Shown here in pieces: positions 9,184 through 18,134 of a DNA stretch of 37,703 bases. The translations under genes were made by a program, and so were the position numbers. Under the pieces are notes generated by a model. The model saw only the letters and a program-made list of their open reading frames with translations. It had not been told where the DNA came from and made no database searches. Each line of letters starts with the position of its first letter. Positions within the stretch are counted from its first letter, which is position 1. This DNA comes from an uncultured SAR116 cluster alpha proteobacterium (GTDB taxonomy: Bacteria > Pseudomonadota > Alphaproteobacteria > Puniceispirillales > GCA-002684695). The DNA is taken from positions 1 through 37,703 of the forward strand of contig CACBIM010000017.1 of the NCBI GenBank assembly GCA_902539295.1, given 5' to 3'.

Positions 9184-11238
9184 TCATCTTAAAGCAGCAG
9201 AAATATTTCCTCCATCAACTGTTAAAACTGCTCCTGTTGTTGCTTCTGAACCTGCTAAATCAACAAATGCTTTGGCAACGTTTTTTGCAAGTACTTCTTG
9301 TCCTAGCAAGTTTCCACTCATATAATCACCTTTGCTTAATCCTCTTGCTGAAGCTCTTTTTCCTATGAACTCAGAATTAACAATGCCAGATCGAATTCTA
9401 TCAGCATTTACTGCATTGGATCTAATTTTAAACTTGCCATATTCTAGAGCATATTGCCTTGACAGAAATAACGTAGTTGCTTTGGGTAAGCCATAGGGTC
9501 CAAAACTATCACCAGGATTGATAGATTGTTTTGAAGTATTAAAAAGCAAACAGCCGCCTATCCCTTGTTTCATCATTATTTTTACTGAACACTTTGCTAT
9601 ATACTGGTGTGAGAAAAAATTTAATTCAAAGCTTTTTCTTAGGTCTTTATCACTAACTTCTATCATTTTGCCAGTCCAAGCAGCACCAGCGTTTGAAATA
9701 ACTATGTCGATGCCACCATATCTTAAAATAATTTTATTGAAGGCATGTTCAATTTGTTCAATTGAAGTTACATCACAGCAAATGCTAAAAATATTTAGAT
9801 ATTTGGGAACTGTTTTTATATTTTCTTTGTTATTATCCAGGATCACAACTTCTGCACCTAGATTTTTAAATTCTTTTGCAGTAGCTAATCCTATTGAACC
9901 AGATCCACCAGTAATAACAACAACTTTTCCATCAAATTCTTTTGAAATGCTTTTTTTAAGTTTTGCCTGCTCTAATGACCAATATTCCATATTGAAAGCA
10001 GCACTTTTAGATATAGGTTGGTAATTTCCAATCTTTTCAGCATCTAATATTACATTGATATTTGTTTCAGCTAAATCTCCAGTAATATTTGCATTTTTAT
10101 AATTGCTTCCAATAGAAAATAATCCTAATCCTCTAATTAGTATGATTCTTGGAAGACTATCTAGTTTAACTTTAGTTTTGCCTGCTTTAATATTGTTTAC
10201 TTGAAAATAATTATTATAATTACGGATGAATTTGTTAAGTTCCTTATGAAAAATTTTTTCAAAATCATTTAAATTTGTTATATTTTTTAGGTCTAAAACA
10301 AGAGGAGATATTTTTGTTCTAATTACATGATCCGGTGTAACAGTTCCTTTTTGGCTATATATGAACAGTTTATCACCATTTAAATATTCAATAATTTTTC
10401 TATTTGTTCTAAAATTTAAAATTATATTATTATGATAATCCGAATTTTTATTATTCTTTAAAATACCTCTTATAATAGGAGCCAATTTTTCAGGTGACAA
10501 AATTTTATTTATTTTTTTATCTTTTAATCTTATTAAGATTTTAGATTTATTTTTTGATATATATCTCTCTGCTTTAGTTACGTATTTTATCATTGAGCTA
10601 TATGATGAATTTGCAGTATCACCAAAAGTGAAAATACCATGTTTGTCTAAAATCATTAATTTGCATTTTGGGTTTTTTTCTAAATAAGCTTTGGCCTTTT
10701 TAGCTAGAATAAAGCCTGGCATTATATATGGAATAAACAAAGCATCATTTCCGTAAACTTTACTTATTATCTCTTTACTATTTTTTTGATCTGATATTGA
10801 AAGTATAGCATCAGAGTGAGTGTGATCGACAAATTTATAAGGTATCAAAGCGTGAAGTAGCGTTTCAACAGAAGGAGTTGGAGCGCTTGAGTTTAAAAGA
10901 TTATTTCTTTGTGCATTTACCATGTCCTCATCACTGAGATGATCTAATTCTAAAAGCTTTATTAACTCGTTGAGCCGAACTGCTGGCAACCCTTCTGGTT
11001 CAATATTGCCTAAATCCCATCCAGATCCTTTTATATATAAAATATCAATTGTTTTCCCATCATACCCTTCTGAAATAGATTTAACTGATGTATTTCCTCC
11101 GCCATGTAAAACAAGTTTTTTTTCATTTCCCAAAAGTCTGGATGTATAAACTCTTAATGATAAATCCTCATTAATACCGGATTTAGAATAGTAATTTACA
11201 AAATTTTTAGCTTCTTTATCTGACCAAAGATTTTTCAT
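9184..11238 (-). CDS. Fusion: class II aldolase + short-chain dehydrogenase (RhaD/RhaE-like)
   Basis: A 684-residue bifunctional protein. Residues 1 to about 430 are a class II aldolase/adducin domain: GGGNTS (46-51), KGSGWDLG (70-77), zinc ligands in DHTHSDA (His139, His141) and LDKHGIFTFG (His200). Residues 435-684 are an SDR domain: TGGSGSIG (443-450), NAG (516-518), Ser569, Tyr582 and Lys586. The architecture matches rhamnulose-1-phosphate aldolase/lactaldehyde dehydrogenases. Here, however, the gene starts two bases after mtnA in a methylthioadenosine operon. I therefore infer that it splits methylthioribulose-1-phosphate or 5-deoxyribulose-1-phosphate into DHAP and an aldehyde, and then oxidises or reduces that aldehyde. 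Domain calls are secure; the substrate is inferred. Confidence 0.85.
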   Translation of the reverse strand: MKNLWSDKEAKNFVNYYSKSGINEDLSLRVYTSRLLGNEKKLVLHGGGNTSVKSISEGYDGKTIDILYIKGSGWDLGNIEPEGLPAVRLNELIKLLELDHLSDEDMVNAQRNNLLNSSAPTPSVETLLHALIPYKFVDHTHSDAILSISDQKNSKEIISKVYGNDALFIPYIMPGFILAKKAKAYLEKNPKCKLMILDKHGIFTFGDTANSSYSSMIKYVTKAERYISKNKSKILIRLKDKKINKILSPEKLAPIIRGILKNNKNSDYHNNIILNFRTNRKIIEYLNGDKLFIYSQKGTVTPDHVIRTKISPLVLDLKNITNLNDFEKIFHKELNKFIRNYNNYFQVNNIKAGKTKVKLDSLPRIILIRGLGLFSIGSNYKNANITGDLAETNINVILDAEKIGNYQPISKSAAFNMEYWSLEQAKLKKSISKEFDGKVVVITGGSGSIGLATAKEFKNLGAEVVILDNNKENIKTVPKYLNIFSICCDVTSIEQIEHAFNKIILRYGGIDIVISNAGAAWTGKMIEVSDKDLRKSFELNFFSHQYIAKCSVKIMMKQGIGGCLLFNTSKQSINPGDSFGPYGLPKATTLFLSRQYALEYGKFKIRSNAVNADRIRSGIVNSEFIGKRASARGLSKGDYMSGNLLGQEVLAKNVAKAFVDLAGSEATTGAVLTVDGGNISAALR

Positions 11239-11240
11239 TT

Positions 11241-12326
11241 TTACACCTTTTCAGGAAATAAATTTGCAATTGATGCTTTTGAAGCTGAACAAACACCTCT
11301 TTCAGTGATTATTCCTGTAACAAATTTACTTGGCGTTACATCAAAAGCATAATTCTTCACATTTGTATTGTCTGGTACTATTTGTATTTCTTCAATGATA
11401 CCAATCTTATTCTTACCTCTAATCATCGATACTTCTTCGTTATTTCTTTCCTCAATAGGAATATTTTTCCCATCTTCAATATTCCAATCAATCGTTGAGG
11501 AGGGGAGTGCGGCATAAAAAGGAATTTTATTATCATGAGCAGATAAAGCTTTAAGATATGTTCCAATTTTATTGCATACATCACCAGTAAATGTAGTTCT
11601 GTCAGAACCAACAATCACAATGTCAACTTGACCATTTTGCATAAGGTGTCCTCCAGTATTATCGGCAATCACAGTATGAGAAACTCCATGTTCACCCAAT
11701 TCCCAAGATGTAAGAAAAGAACCCTGATTCCTTGGTCGTGTTTCATCTACCCATACATGTATAGGAATTTTATCATTAAAAGCTTTATAAATAGGTGATG
11801 TGGCAGTCCCCCAATCTACAGTAGCCAGCCAACCTGCATTACAATGAGTTAGAATATTAATTGGTCTTTTTTTCTTATTGTAAAGGTCTTTTATAATTTC
11901 ACATCCATATTTCCCGATATTTTCACAGAAATTAATGTCTTCTTCTAAAATTTTATTTGCCTCATTGCATAAATTTTCAATAATGTTGAATGGTTTGCTA
12001 TCAAATGCTTTTTGCAACATTCTATTTAGAGCCCAACTTAGATTTACTGCTGTAGGGCGAGCACTATTTAAATAATCACAAGCATCTTCAATGAATTTTA
12101 GTTCTTGATTTTCTTTTGCAGCTAAAAATACCCCATATGCACCCGTTACACCAATTAACGGAGCTCCTCTGACGAGCATGTTTTTTATAGCTTTAAAGGC
12201 ATCTTCAAAACAATTCAAAGTAACTACTTTAAATTCAAAGGGGAGTTTTGTTTGATCTATGATTTGAACATTTTGTTTATCTTCTGATAACCATATAGTT
12301 TGTGTAGATTTGCCATTAACTTTCAT
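11241..12326 (-). CDS. mtnA: Methylthioribose-1-phosphate isomerase
   Basis: A 361-residue member of the eIF2B-like aldose-1-phosphate isomerases. The signature RGAPLIGVTGAYG is at 53-65, the catalytic Cys162 is in LTHCNAGWLATVDWGTA and the catalytic Asp242 is in VGSDRTTFTGDV. It converts methylthioribose-1-phosphate to methylthioribulose-1-phosphate, and also handles the 5-deoxyribose analogue in DHAP-shunt pathways. Its ATG overlaps the apt stop by four bases and its stop is two bases before the aldolase/SDR fusion, so it sits between the enzymes that would feed and drain it. Confidence 0.94.
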   Translation of the reverse strand: MKVNGKSTQTIWLSEDKQNVQIIDQTKLPFEFKVVTLNCFEDAFKAIKNMLVRGAPLIGVTGAYGVFLAAKENQELKFIEDACDYLNSARPTAVNLSWALNRMLQKAFDSKPFNIIENLCNEANKILEEDINFCENIGKYGCEIIKDLYNKKKRPINILTHCNAGWLATVDWGTATSPIYKAFNDKIPIHVWVDETRPRNQGSFLTSWELGEHGVSHTVIADNTGGHLMQNGQVDIVIVGSDRTTFTGDVCNKIGTYLKALSAHDNKIPFYAALPSSTIDWNIEDGKNIPIEERNNEEVSMIRGKNKIGIIEEIQIVPDNTNVKNYAFDVTPSKFVTGIITERGVCSASKASIANLFPEKV

Positions 12327-12850
12327 TTTTCTTCCAACGACAGAATACTGTAAACATTATGCCCATCATCGATTAAGTTTTTTGAGCCACCTAATTCAGG
12401 CAAATCTATGATAAAACAGCACTCATATAATTGTCCATTTAATTGTTCAACTAAATTAGCTGAAGCTTGAGCTGTTCCGCCTGTGGCGATTAAATCATCA
12501 ACCAATAAAACTTTTTCATTACTATTTATTGCGTCTACATGAATTTCAATTGTATCTTCGCCATATTCTAGACTATATGTATTTGAAATTGTTTTGTATG
12601 GCAACTTTCCTTTTTTCCGAATTGGAACAAAGCCTAAATCAAGACTATGTGCAAGTGCCGATCCTAAAATAAAACCTCTTGCTTCAATGGCAACAATTTT
12701 ATCAAGCCCTTTAGATTCATATCTTTTTGACAATAGTTGAATTATATAATTAAAGGTAATTTTATTATCAAATAGTGTTGTTATATCGTAAAAATTAATT
12801 CCTTTAATTGGGAAATCTGGAACAGTTCTAATAAATTTTTCTAAATCCAT
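12323..12850 (-). CDS. apt: Adenine phosphoribosyltransferase
   Basis: A 175-residue type I phosphoribosyltransferase. It has the APT N-terminus (IRTVPDFPIKGINFYDIT), IEARGFILGSALA for base recognition and the PRPP loop VLLVDDLIATGGTA. It salvages adenine with PRPP to AMP. In this operon it would capture the adenine released by MtnP from methylthioadenosine or 5'-deoxyadenosine. The start overlaps the mtnP stop by one base (TAATG). Confidence 0.95.
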   Translation of the reverse strand: MDLEKFIRTVPDFPIKGINFYDITTLFDNKITFNYIIQLLSKRYESKGLDKIVAIEARGFILGSALAHSLDLGFVPIRKKGKLPYKTISNTYSLEYGEDTIEIHVDAINSNEKVLLVDDLIATGGTAQASANLVEQLNGQLYECCFIIDLPELGGSKNLIDDGHNVYSILSLEEK

Positions 12851-13725
12851 TATTTTAGCACTCTACCAGCTATGTGCTTAAGTTTTTCCAACATTTCAGG
12901 ATCTCTTGCATCAGGGGCGGTTATAATTGCATTTTCTAAAGCAGTATTGCAATCACAATCAATATCTTCATCTTCAGCAGATAAAAGAGGAATAGTTGAT
13001 TTCAGTAAATTTTTAGCATTCATGGAATTTTTTGTAAGTACTTTTATAATCTCTGAAACACTAACTGTCTCGTGACTAGGATGCCAGCAATCATAATCCG
13101 TAACCATTGCTACGGTAGCATAGCAGATTTCAGCCTCTCTCGCCAATTTAGCTTCTGGCATATTAGTCATCCCTATAACATCTAATCCACAATTTTTATA
13201 CATTTTAGATTCAGCTAGTGTTGAAAATTGAGGTCCTTCCATAGCTAAATAAGTTCCATTTTCAACTACCTTTAATTTATTGTTCTTGGAAGCCTGTATG
13301 AGCACTTCCTGCATTCTTGAACATATGGGATGAGAAAATTGCACATGAGCGGCTAGCCCAGGTCCAAAGAAAGATTTTCTTCTATTTATAGTTCTGTCAA
13401 AAAATTGATCAATGATAACAAATGTTCCAGGAGATAATTCCTCTTTAAAAGATCCAACTGCTCCAAAAGAAATAATTTTTTTCACTCCTACCTTTTTTAA
13501 AATCTCAATATTTGCTAAATAGTTAATATCTGATGGTGGGATTTTGTGTCCTCTCCCATGGCGAGGAAGGAAAACTACTTCCCTGTCATCAAATGTTCCA
13601 AACAAAAGTTCATCAGAAGGTTCGCCGAATGAAGATTCTACTTTTATCCATCTTGGGTTTTCTAAACCATCAATGTCATAAATCCCACTTCCACCAATTA
13701 TACCTAGACCATTTTTAATTTTCAT
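12850..13725 (-). CDS. mtnP: S-methyl-5'-thioadenosine phosphorylase
   Basis: A 291-residue purine-nucleoside-phosphorylase-family enzyme. It shows a phosphate-binding GIIGGSGIY near the N-terminus, FLPRHGRGH, AMEGPQFST and IGMTNMPEAKLAREAE. The TDYDCWH segment is typical of MTA phosphorylases rather than guanosine/inosine phosphorylases. It phosphorolyses methylthioadenosine (and probably 5'-deoxyadenosine) to adenine and the ribose-1-phosphate analogue. The frame opens ten codons earlier at 13755, but an AAGGG Shine-Dalgarno sequence sits six bases before the ATG at 13725, and that start gives the family's normal N-terminus. It is the first gene of the mtnP-apt-mtnA-aldolase/SDR operon. Confidence 0.94.
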   Translation of the reverse strand: MKIKNGLGIIGGSGIYDIDGLENPRWIKVESSFGEPSDELLFGTFDDREVVFLPRHGRGHKIPPSDINYLANIEILKKVGVKKIISFGAVGSFKEELSPGTFVIIDQFFDRTINRRKSFFGPGLAAHVQFSHPICSRMQEVLIQASKNNKLKVVENGTYLAMEGPQFSTLAESKMYKNCGLDVIGMTNMPEAKLAREAEICYATVAMVTDYDCWHPSHETVSVSEIIKVLTKNSMNAKNLLKSTIPLLSAEDEDIDCDCNTALENAIITAPDARDPEMLEKLKHIAGRVLK

Positions 13726-13813
13726 AACAACCCTTTTGTTTGTTTTAAAATTCAATTAACTATATATCAAATTAATACATTGTAATACATATTATCAACA
13801 AGTAAGGACTATT

Positions 13814-14917
13814 ATGTTTGAATTTACACCTACACCTAGAGTAAAAAGATCACCGTTTTATGATGCAACTGTAAGAGATGGAGTAAAAAGCTTCTATCCT
13901 TACAATAATATGTTTTTACCAACAGGTTACGGGGATCCTGAAAAAGAATATTGGAGACTAATAAATGGTGTTTCAATGTGGGATGTGGGTGTGCAAAGAC
14001 AGGTAGAATTATTTGGAAAAGATGCTTGTAAATTAGCTCAGATACTTTCTCCTAGGGATCTCTCAAACTTGGAAATTGGTCAGTCAAAATATGTTGCTTT
14101 ATGCGACCATAGAGGAGTTATTATAAATGACCCTATTTTATCAAAGTTAGAGGAAAATAAATTTTGGTTTTCTATAGCTGATTCAAAAGTGCTATTTTGG
14201 GCAAGGGCTATAGCCTATGAAAGAAATTTAAATGTAAATATTATAGAACCTGATGTATCTCCAATGGCTATTCAGGGTCCAAAAGCGGTAGATGTGATTT
14301 CTTCGGTTTTTGGAGAATGGGTTAGAGACTTAAAATATTTTTATTTTAAGGAGACTTCATTAAACGGCATACCACTTCTATTAGTTCGATCTGGTTGGTC
14401 AAAACAAGGAGGTTATGAATTATATTTAATGGATGGATCAAAAGGAGACGAACTCTGGGATATAATTAAAGAGGCAGGTAAGCCTTGGGATATAGGTCCA
14501 GGATATCCAAATACTGTTGAACGTATTGAAAGTGGGTTGCTGTCTTGGGGTGGTGATACTGATGACAATACAAATCCGTATGAAGTTAGATTAGGCAAAT
14601 ATGTCGACCTTGATGTACCCGAAGATGTTATTGGCTTATCAGAACTAAAAAAAATTAACCAAGAAGGTCCAAAAAGACATCAATTGGGCATTGTTTTAGA
14701 CACTGAGGAGAAATTCAAGTCTCATGGTGTATGGTATGATATTTTTGTAAATAATGAAAAACTTGGTGATATGACATGTGGAATATGGTCAAATAGAATT
14801 AAGAAAAATATTGGCTTATGTTTAGTTTCAGTAAAACTAAAGTCTGGTGAAAAAGTTAAAGTCAATAAGAATGGTATAGAATATACGGGAACAATGACTG
14901 AATTACCTTTTATTTAA
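13814..14917 (+). CDS. DmdA-family tetrahydrofolate-dependent demethylase (DMSP demethylase-like)
   Basis: A 367-residue GcvT-fold protein that resembles SAR11 and roseobacter DmdA along its whole length: MFLPTGY, WDVGVQRQVELFGKDA, IIEPDVSPMAIQGPK, RSGWSKQGGYELY (192-204), PNTVERIESGLLSWGGD and a C-terminal ELPFI. DmdA moves a methyl group from dimethylsulfoniopropionate to tetrahydrofolate, giving methylmercaptopropionate. The residues I recall as important there (Asp in NDP, Trp, Glu and Tyr in the GWSKQGG segment) are present. DmdA-like paralogues with unknown substrates are common, and the partner gene here is a BKACE enzyme rather than dmdBCD, so the DMSP role is uncertain. An AAGGA Shine-Dalgarno sequence supports the ATG. 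It diverges from mtnP. Confidence 0.78.
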   Translation: MFEFTPTPRVKRSPFYDATVRDGVKSFYPYNNMFLPTGYGDPEKEYWRLINGVSMWDVGVQRQVELFGKDACKLAQILSPRDLSNLEIGQSKYVALCDHRGVIINDPILSKLEENKFWFSIADSKVLFWARAIAYERNLNVNIIEPDVSPMAIQGPKAVDVISSVFGEWVRDLKYFYFKETSLNGIPLLLVRSGWSKQGGYELYLMDGSKGDELWDIIKEAGKPWDIGPGYPNTVERIESGLLSWGGDTDDNTNPYEVRLGKYVDLDVPEDVIGLSELKKINQEGPKRHQLGIVLDTEEKFKSHGVWYDIFVNNEKLGDMTCGIWSNRIKKNIGLCLVSVKLKSGEKVKVNKNGIEYTGTMTELPFI

Positions 14918-14933
14918 AATAGGAAAATAGATT

Positions 14934-15872
14934 ATGGCAAAAAAAAATAATAAAGTTATAATAACGTGTGCTGTTACAGGTGGTATTCATGTTCCAAGTA
15001 TGTCGGACTATCTTCCGCTAACCCCAGAACAAATTTCAAAACAATCAATCGATGCAGCCAATGCTGGTGCTTCAATATTACACTTGCACGCTAGAGATCC
15101 AAAAAATGGAAGGCCTACTTCAGACCCAAATATCTTTAATAAGTTTTTACCAGTAATAAAGGAATCTACTGACGCTGTAGTCAATATTACCACAGGAGGT
15201 GGTCTAGAGATGACAGTTGAGCAAAGACTAGAAGCTCCTTTAAGATTCAAGCCTGAAATGTGTTCATTGAATATGGGTTCTATGAATTTTGCACTATTTC
15301 CTGCTGCTTCCAAACTTAAGAATTGGAAGAATGATTGGGAAAAACCTTTTTTAGAAGCAAGTGAAGATTTTATTTTTCGAAATACTTTTGGAGATGTTCG
15401 TAAGATTGTCAAAATGTTGGGTGATGATCATGGTACTAAATTTGAGCATGAATGTTATGATATTGGTCATTTATATAACTTATCGTATTTCGTTGATGCG
15501 GGAATAATTAAACCACCTTTCTTAGTACAATCAATTTTTGGTGTTTTAGGAGGTATTGGTCCAGAAATGGATAATGTAATGTTTATGAAACAAACTGCAG
15601 ATCGATTATTCGGTGATGATTATATCTGGTCTGTTTTAGCTGCCGGAAGATTTCAAATGCCTTTTGTTACACAAGCTGCAATGATGGGAGGTCATGTTAG
15701 AGTTGGCTTAGAGGATTCAATATATCTTGAAAAAGGTGTATTAGCAAAATCAAATGCTGATCAAGTTAAAAAAATTAGAAAAATTCTTGAAGAACTAGGA
15801 ATGGAAATAGCAAAACCAAAAGATACACGTCAAATTCTTAGTTTAAAAGGCCAAAACCTTGTTAATTTTTAA
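14934..15872 (+). CDS. Beta-keto acid cleavage enzyme (BKACE, DUF849 family)
   Basis: A 312-residue TIM-barrel enzyme of the BKACE family, which includes 3-keto-5-aminohexanoate and dehydrocarnitine cleavage enzymes. The zinc site is LHLHARD (His50, His52) with Glu260 in GGHVRVGLEDS. ITCAVTGGIH and NITTGGG are further family marks. BKACEs convert a beta-keto acid plus acetyl-CoA into acetoacetate (or its CoA ester) and a new acyl product. The substrate cannot be read from the sequence. It starts 16 bases after the DmdA-like gene with an AGGA sequence, so the two form an operon and probably act in one catabolic path for a methylated compound. Its end overlaps the convergent MFS gene by 11 bases. 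Confidence 0.9.
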   Translation: MAKKNNKVIITCAVTGGIHVPSMSDYLPLTPEQISKQSIDAANAGASILHLHARDPKNGRPTSDPNIFNKFLPVIKESTDAVVNITTGGGLEMTVEQRLEAPLRFKPEMCSLNMGSMNFALFPAASKLKNWKNDWEKPFLEASEDFIFRNTFGDVRKIVKMLGDDHGTKFEHECYDIGHLYNLSYFVDAGIIKPPFLVQSIFGVLGGIGPEMDNVMFMKQTADRLFGDDYIWSVLAAGRFQMPFVTQAAMMGGHVRVGLEDSIYLEKGVLAKSNADQVKKIRKILEELGMEIAKPKDTRQILSLKGQNLVNF

Positions 15873-17091
15873 TTCTTGTTACTAGAGATCGATACTGAAT
15901 TAAGAAAACAAATAATGATCCTAACCCCATAGAAATAAATGCAAAAATCCAAGCACTTGTATTATTAGTTCCACCATTGATATCAAGAATAAAACCTATA
16001 ATTGGACCAGCAATTGCACCTCCAGCAAAACCTATAATAGAATGGAATGCTAATATTGCTCCTCTTTCATTGTCATCTGCAACAGAAACTGTGCCTGCGG
16101 TAAGTGCTCCAGAGTCTAGCATAATAAATGCATGATAGATCCCTACTAAAATTATTATTATCCAAATAGGTAATGAAATAGAAATTGCACAGATAACTGA
16201 AAATACAAAAGTAGCAAATCCAATAATCATCAATACTTTTTTTCTACCATAGTCTAAACAAAATTTGGCACCCATTAGTGAGGAAACCATTCCTATAAAC
16301 ATGAAAATTCCAATAATCAAAGAAATTAGTTCTGATGAAATAGTGTTTGGTGTTCTTAGGCTTGCCCACAAGAGAAAGGTAAATATCCAAGCTCTATATG
16401 CAAATAATTCGTAAGTATGTGTACCATATGAAAAAATATATCCTAAAGCCTCTTTATTTTTAAATGCAGGCCTTAAATCAAAAAACTTTCTTTCAGTAAT
16501 ATTCTTTTTTTGATTATGAGAAGTTATTAAAAATAAAATAATTATTGCCGACAATGCGGCTGATATTGAAGTTGTATAACATGCAATTTTCCATGAAAAA
16601 TTAGCAAAAAGATAACCAATTACTGCAAAACTGATCCCATTAGACAAGCCAAATGATGATGTATACCATGGAGTTAATTTTACTCTATCGGTCATATTCA
16701 AACGATCATTTAAAACTTGTAGTCCAGGCATATAAGTTCCAGCTAAACCAGAACCTACAACTCCCCAAATAAGACAAGTAGACCAGAAACCTACTGCAAA
16801 AAACCAAAGTGAAAAGCACGCTAAGCAAACAGAGATACTTGCTATAATAACAATCCATTTTGCATCATATTTGTCTGTTAATCCAACATATACAGGTGTA
16901 AGTAGAAGATAACCAATAAAATATGATCCACTAATCCACCCTACATCTGTATTAGTAAGTTTCCAAATATCTTTAAACTCTACTAAGAATATTGGCCAAA
17001 GTGCAAAACTCAAATTACTTAAAATGAGAGAAATGCACATCAGTAATAAAAGAAAAATTTTGTTTGTTTTGATATTAAAAACTTTTATCAT
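15862..17091 (-). CDS. Major facilitator superfamily transporter
   Basis: A 409-residue protein with about twelve hydrophobic helices. The MFS loop 2-3 motif appears as VGLTDKYDAKWIVII, with FCLDYGRKKVLMIIG in the second half and no extra domain. It is a secondary inner-membrane carrier for a small solute. The convergent overlap with the BKACE gene hints at, but does not prove, transport of that pathway's substrate or product. No substrate-defining motif is recognised. Confidence 0.85.
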   Translation of the reverse strand: MIKVFNIKTNKIFLLLLMCISLILSNLSFALWPIFLVEFKDIWKLTNTDVGWISGSYFIGYLLLTPVYVGLTDKYDAKWIVIIASISVCLACFSLWFFAVGFWSTCLIWGVVGSGLAGTYMPGLQVLNDRLNMTDRVKLTPWYTSSFGLSNGISFAVIGYLFANFSWKIACYTTSISAALSAIIILFLITSHNQKKNITERKFFDLRPAFKNKEALGYIFSYGTHTYELFAYRAWIFTFLLWASLRTPNTISSELISLIIGIFMFIGMVSSLMGAKFCLDYGRKKVLMIIGFATFVFSVICAISISLPIWIIIILVGIYHAFIMLDSGALTAGTVSVADDNERGAILAFHSIIGFAGGAIAGPIIGFILDINGGTNNTSAWIFAFISMGLGSLFVFLIQYRSLVTRIKN

Positions 17092-17129
17092 CTATCAATA
17101 TTAAATTAACTAAGCTTGAGATTGTTTCT

Positions 17130-18134
17130 TTGCAAAATATAACACTACCATTTTCTTCAAGTGAACCTCTTTCTGTTTTTTTTTCAAGAGGTTCAGGAAT
17201 AGAAAGTGAGCATCTGGTTGATATTGTTTTAAGTGATACTAATGGCAAACCTATAGTTGCTATTGGAGATTTAGAGCGAATAGTTTACCCTCGTTCAGCA
17301 ACAAAACTTTTTCAGTGTTTAACTTTATCTTCAATGAACCCTGAAATTTCGGAGAAGGAATACTCTGTAATTTGCTCAAGTCATAACGGGCAAAAAGAAC
17401 ATATCAATATTGTAGAAAAAATTTTGAAAAAAAATGGCTTATCTCATGAAAATTTAATTTGTGGGCCTCACTGGTCTCTTGAAAAAAATGAATTTATAAA
17501 TCAGGTAAGAAAATATACACAACCCTCAACACTTCAAAGTAATTGCAGTGGCAAACATTCTGGTATGCTTTTGCTTTGTAAATTACTCAACGCTGATCTA
17601 AAGGGATATGAAAGATTAGATCATCCTGTGCAAAAAAAAATAGTAGAGACAATAAATTTTCTTACTAATAAAAATATTCTTGATTACCCATATGGTGTTG
17701 ATGGTTGTGGGGTGCCAGCTTTCAGTGCTCCTTTAAAAATTTGGGGTCGAGCGTTAGCTCGATTTGCTGATGATAAAAAACTTCCAGATAGCTTGCGAAA
17801 TGGTAAAAGATTAATTGCTAATGCTATATGTAAGGAGCCTTTCTTTATAGCAGGTGATAATAGAATTTGTACTGCGATAGCCGAGACCTTAGGGAACAAA
17901 ATAACACCAAAAATGGGTGCTGAAGCAGTATATTTCTGCTCACTAAATGACTTAGGATTAGGATTAGTTTTGAAGTGTAGAGACGGCTCAAGAAGGGCGG
18001 TAGAATTTGCTTTAGGGCAAGTTTTAAAATTACTAAATTATAAAATATCTAAAAAGTTAGCTAAACATTTTAATTCTGAAATTTATAATCTAAGTGGTGA
18101 TATTGTTGGTTCAAAATCTATTAAGTTGTTATAA
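17130..18134 (+). CDS. L-asparaginase II family (thermolabile, Rhizobium AnsA-type)
   Basis: A 334-residue member of the asparaginase_II family, unrelated in fold to E. coli AnsA/B. The serine/lysine catalytic pair is in YPRSATKLFQ, and SNCSGKHSGML and VDGCGVPAFS carry the conserved Cys/Lys/Asp positions. It would hydrolyse asparagine to aspartate and ammonia in the cytoplasm. The start is a TTG codon; no ATG occurs before the conserved core and the N-terminus aligns with the family at this point. It diverges from the MFS gene (38-base gap), and its end overlaps the convergent dehydrogenase gene by six bases. Confidence 0.88.
   Translation: MQNITLPFSSSEPLSVFFSRGSGIESEHLVDIVLSDTNGKPIVAIGDLERIVYPRSATKLFQCLTLSSMNPEISEKEYSVICSSHNGQKEHINIVEKILKKNGLSHENLICGPHWSLEKNEFINQVRKYTQPSTLQSNCSGKHSGMLLLCKLLNADLKGYERLDHPVQKKIVETINFLTNKNILDYPYGVDGCGVPAFSAPLKIWGRALARFADDKKLPDSLRNGKRLIANAICKEPFFIAGDNRICTAIAETLGNKITPKMGAEAVYFCSLNDLGLGLVLKCRDGSRRAVEFALGQVLKLLNYKISKKLAKHFNSEIYNLSGDIVGSKSIKLL

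Noticed and set aside
9116-9325. Plus-strand 69-codon frame across the tRNA
   Set aside because: It overlaps a perfectly folded tRNA-Arg and the 3' end of the aldolase/SDR gene. The translation has no meaningful composition.
9518-10024. Plus-strand 168-codon frame
   Set aside because: It is the complement of the conserved SDR domain of the aldolase/SDR fusion, so it is a shadow frame.
9184-11238. Reading the aldolase/SDR fusion as a rhamnose catabolic enzyme
   Set aside because: The domain order fits, but no rhamnose isomerase, kinase or transporter is nearby, while mtnA, apt and mtnP are directly coupled to it.
13726-13755. Ten-codon N-terminal extension of mtnP
   Set aside because: The AAGGG Shine-Dalgarno sequence lies within it and MTA phosphorylases normally begin just before the GGSG motif.
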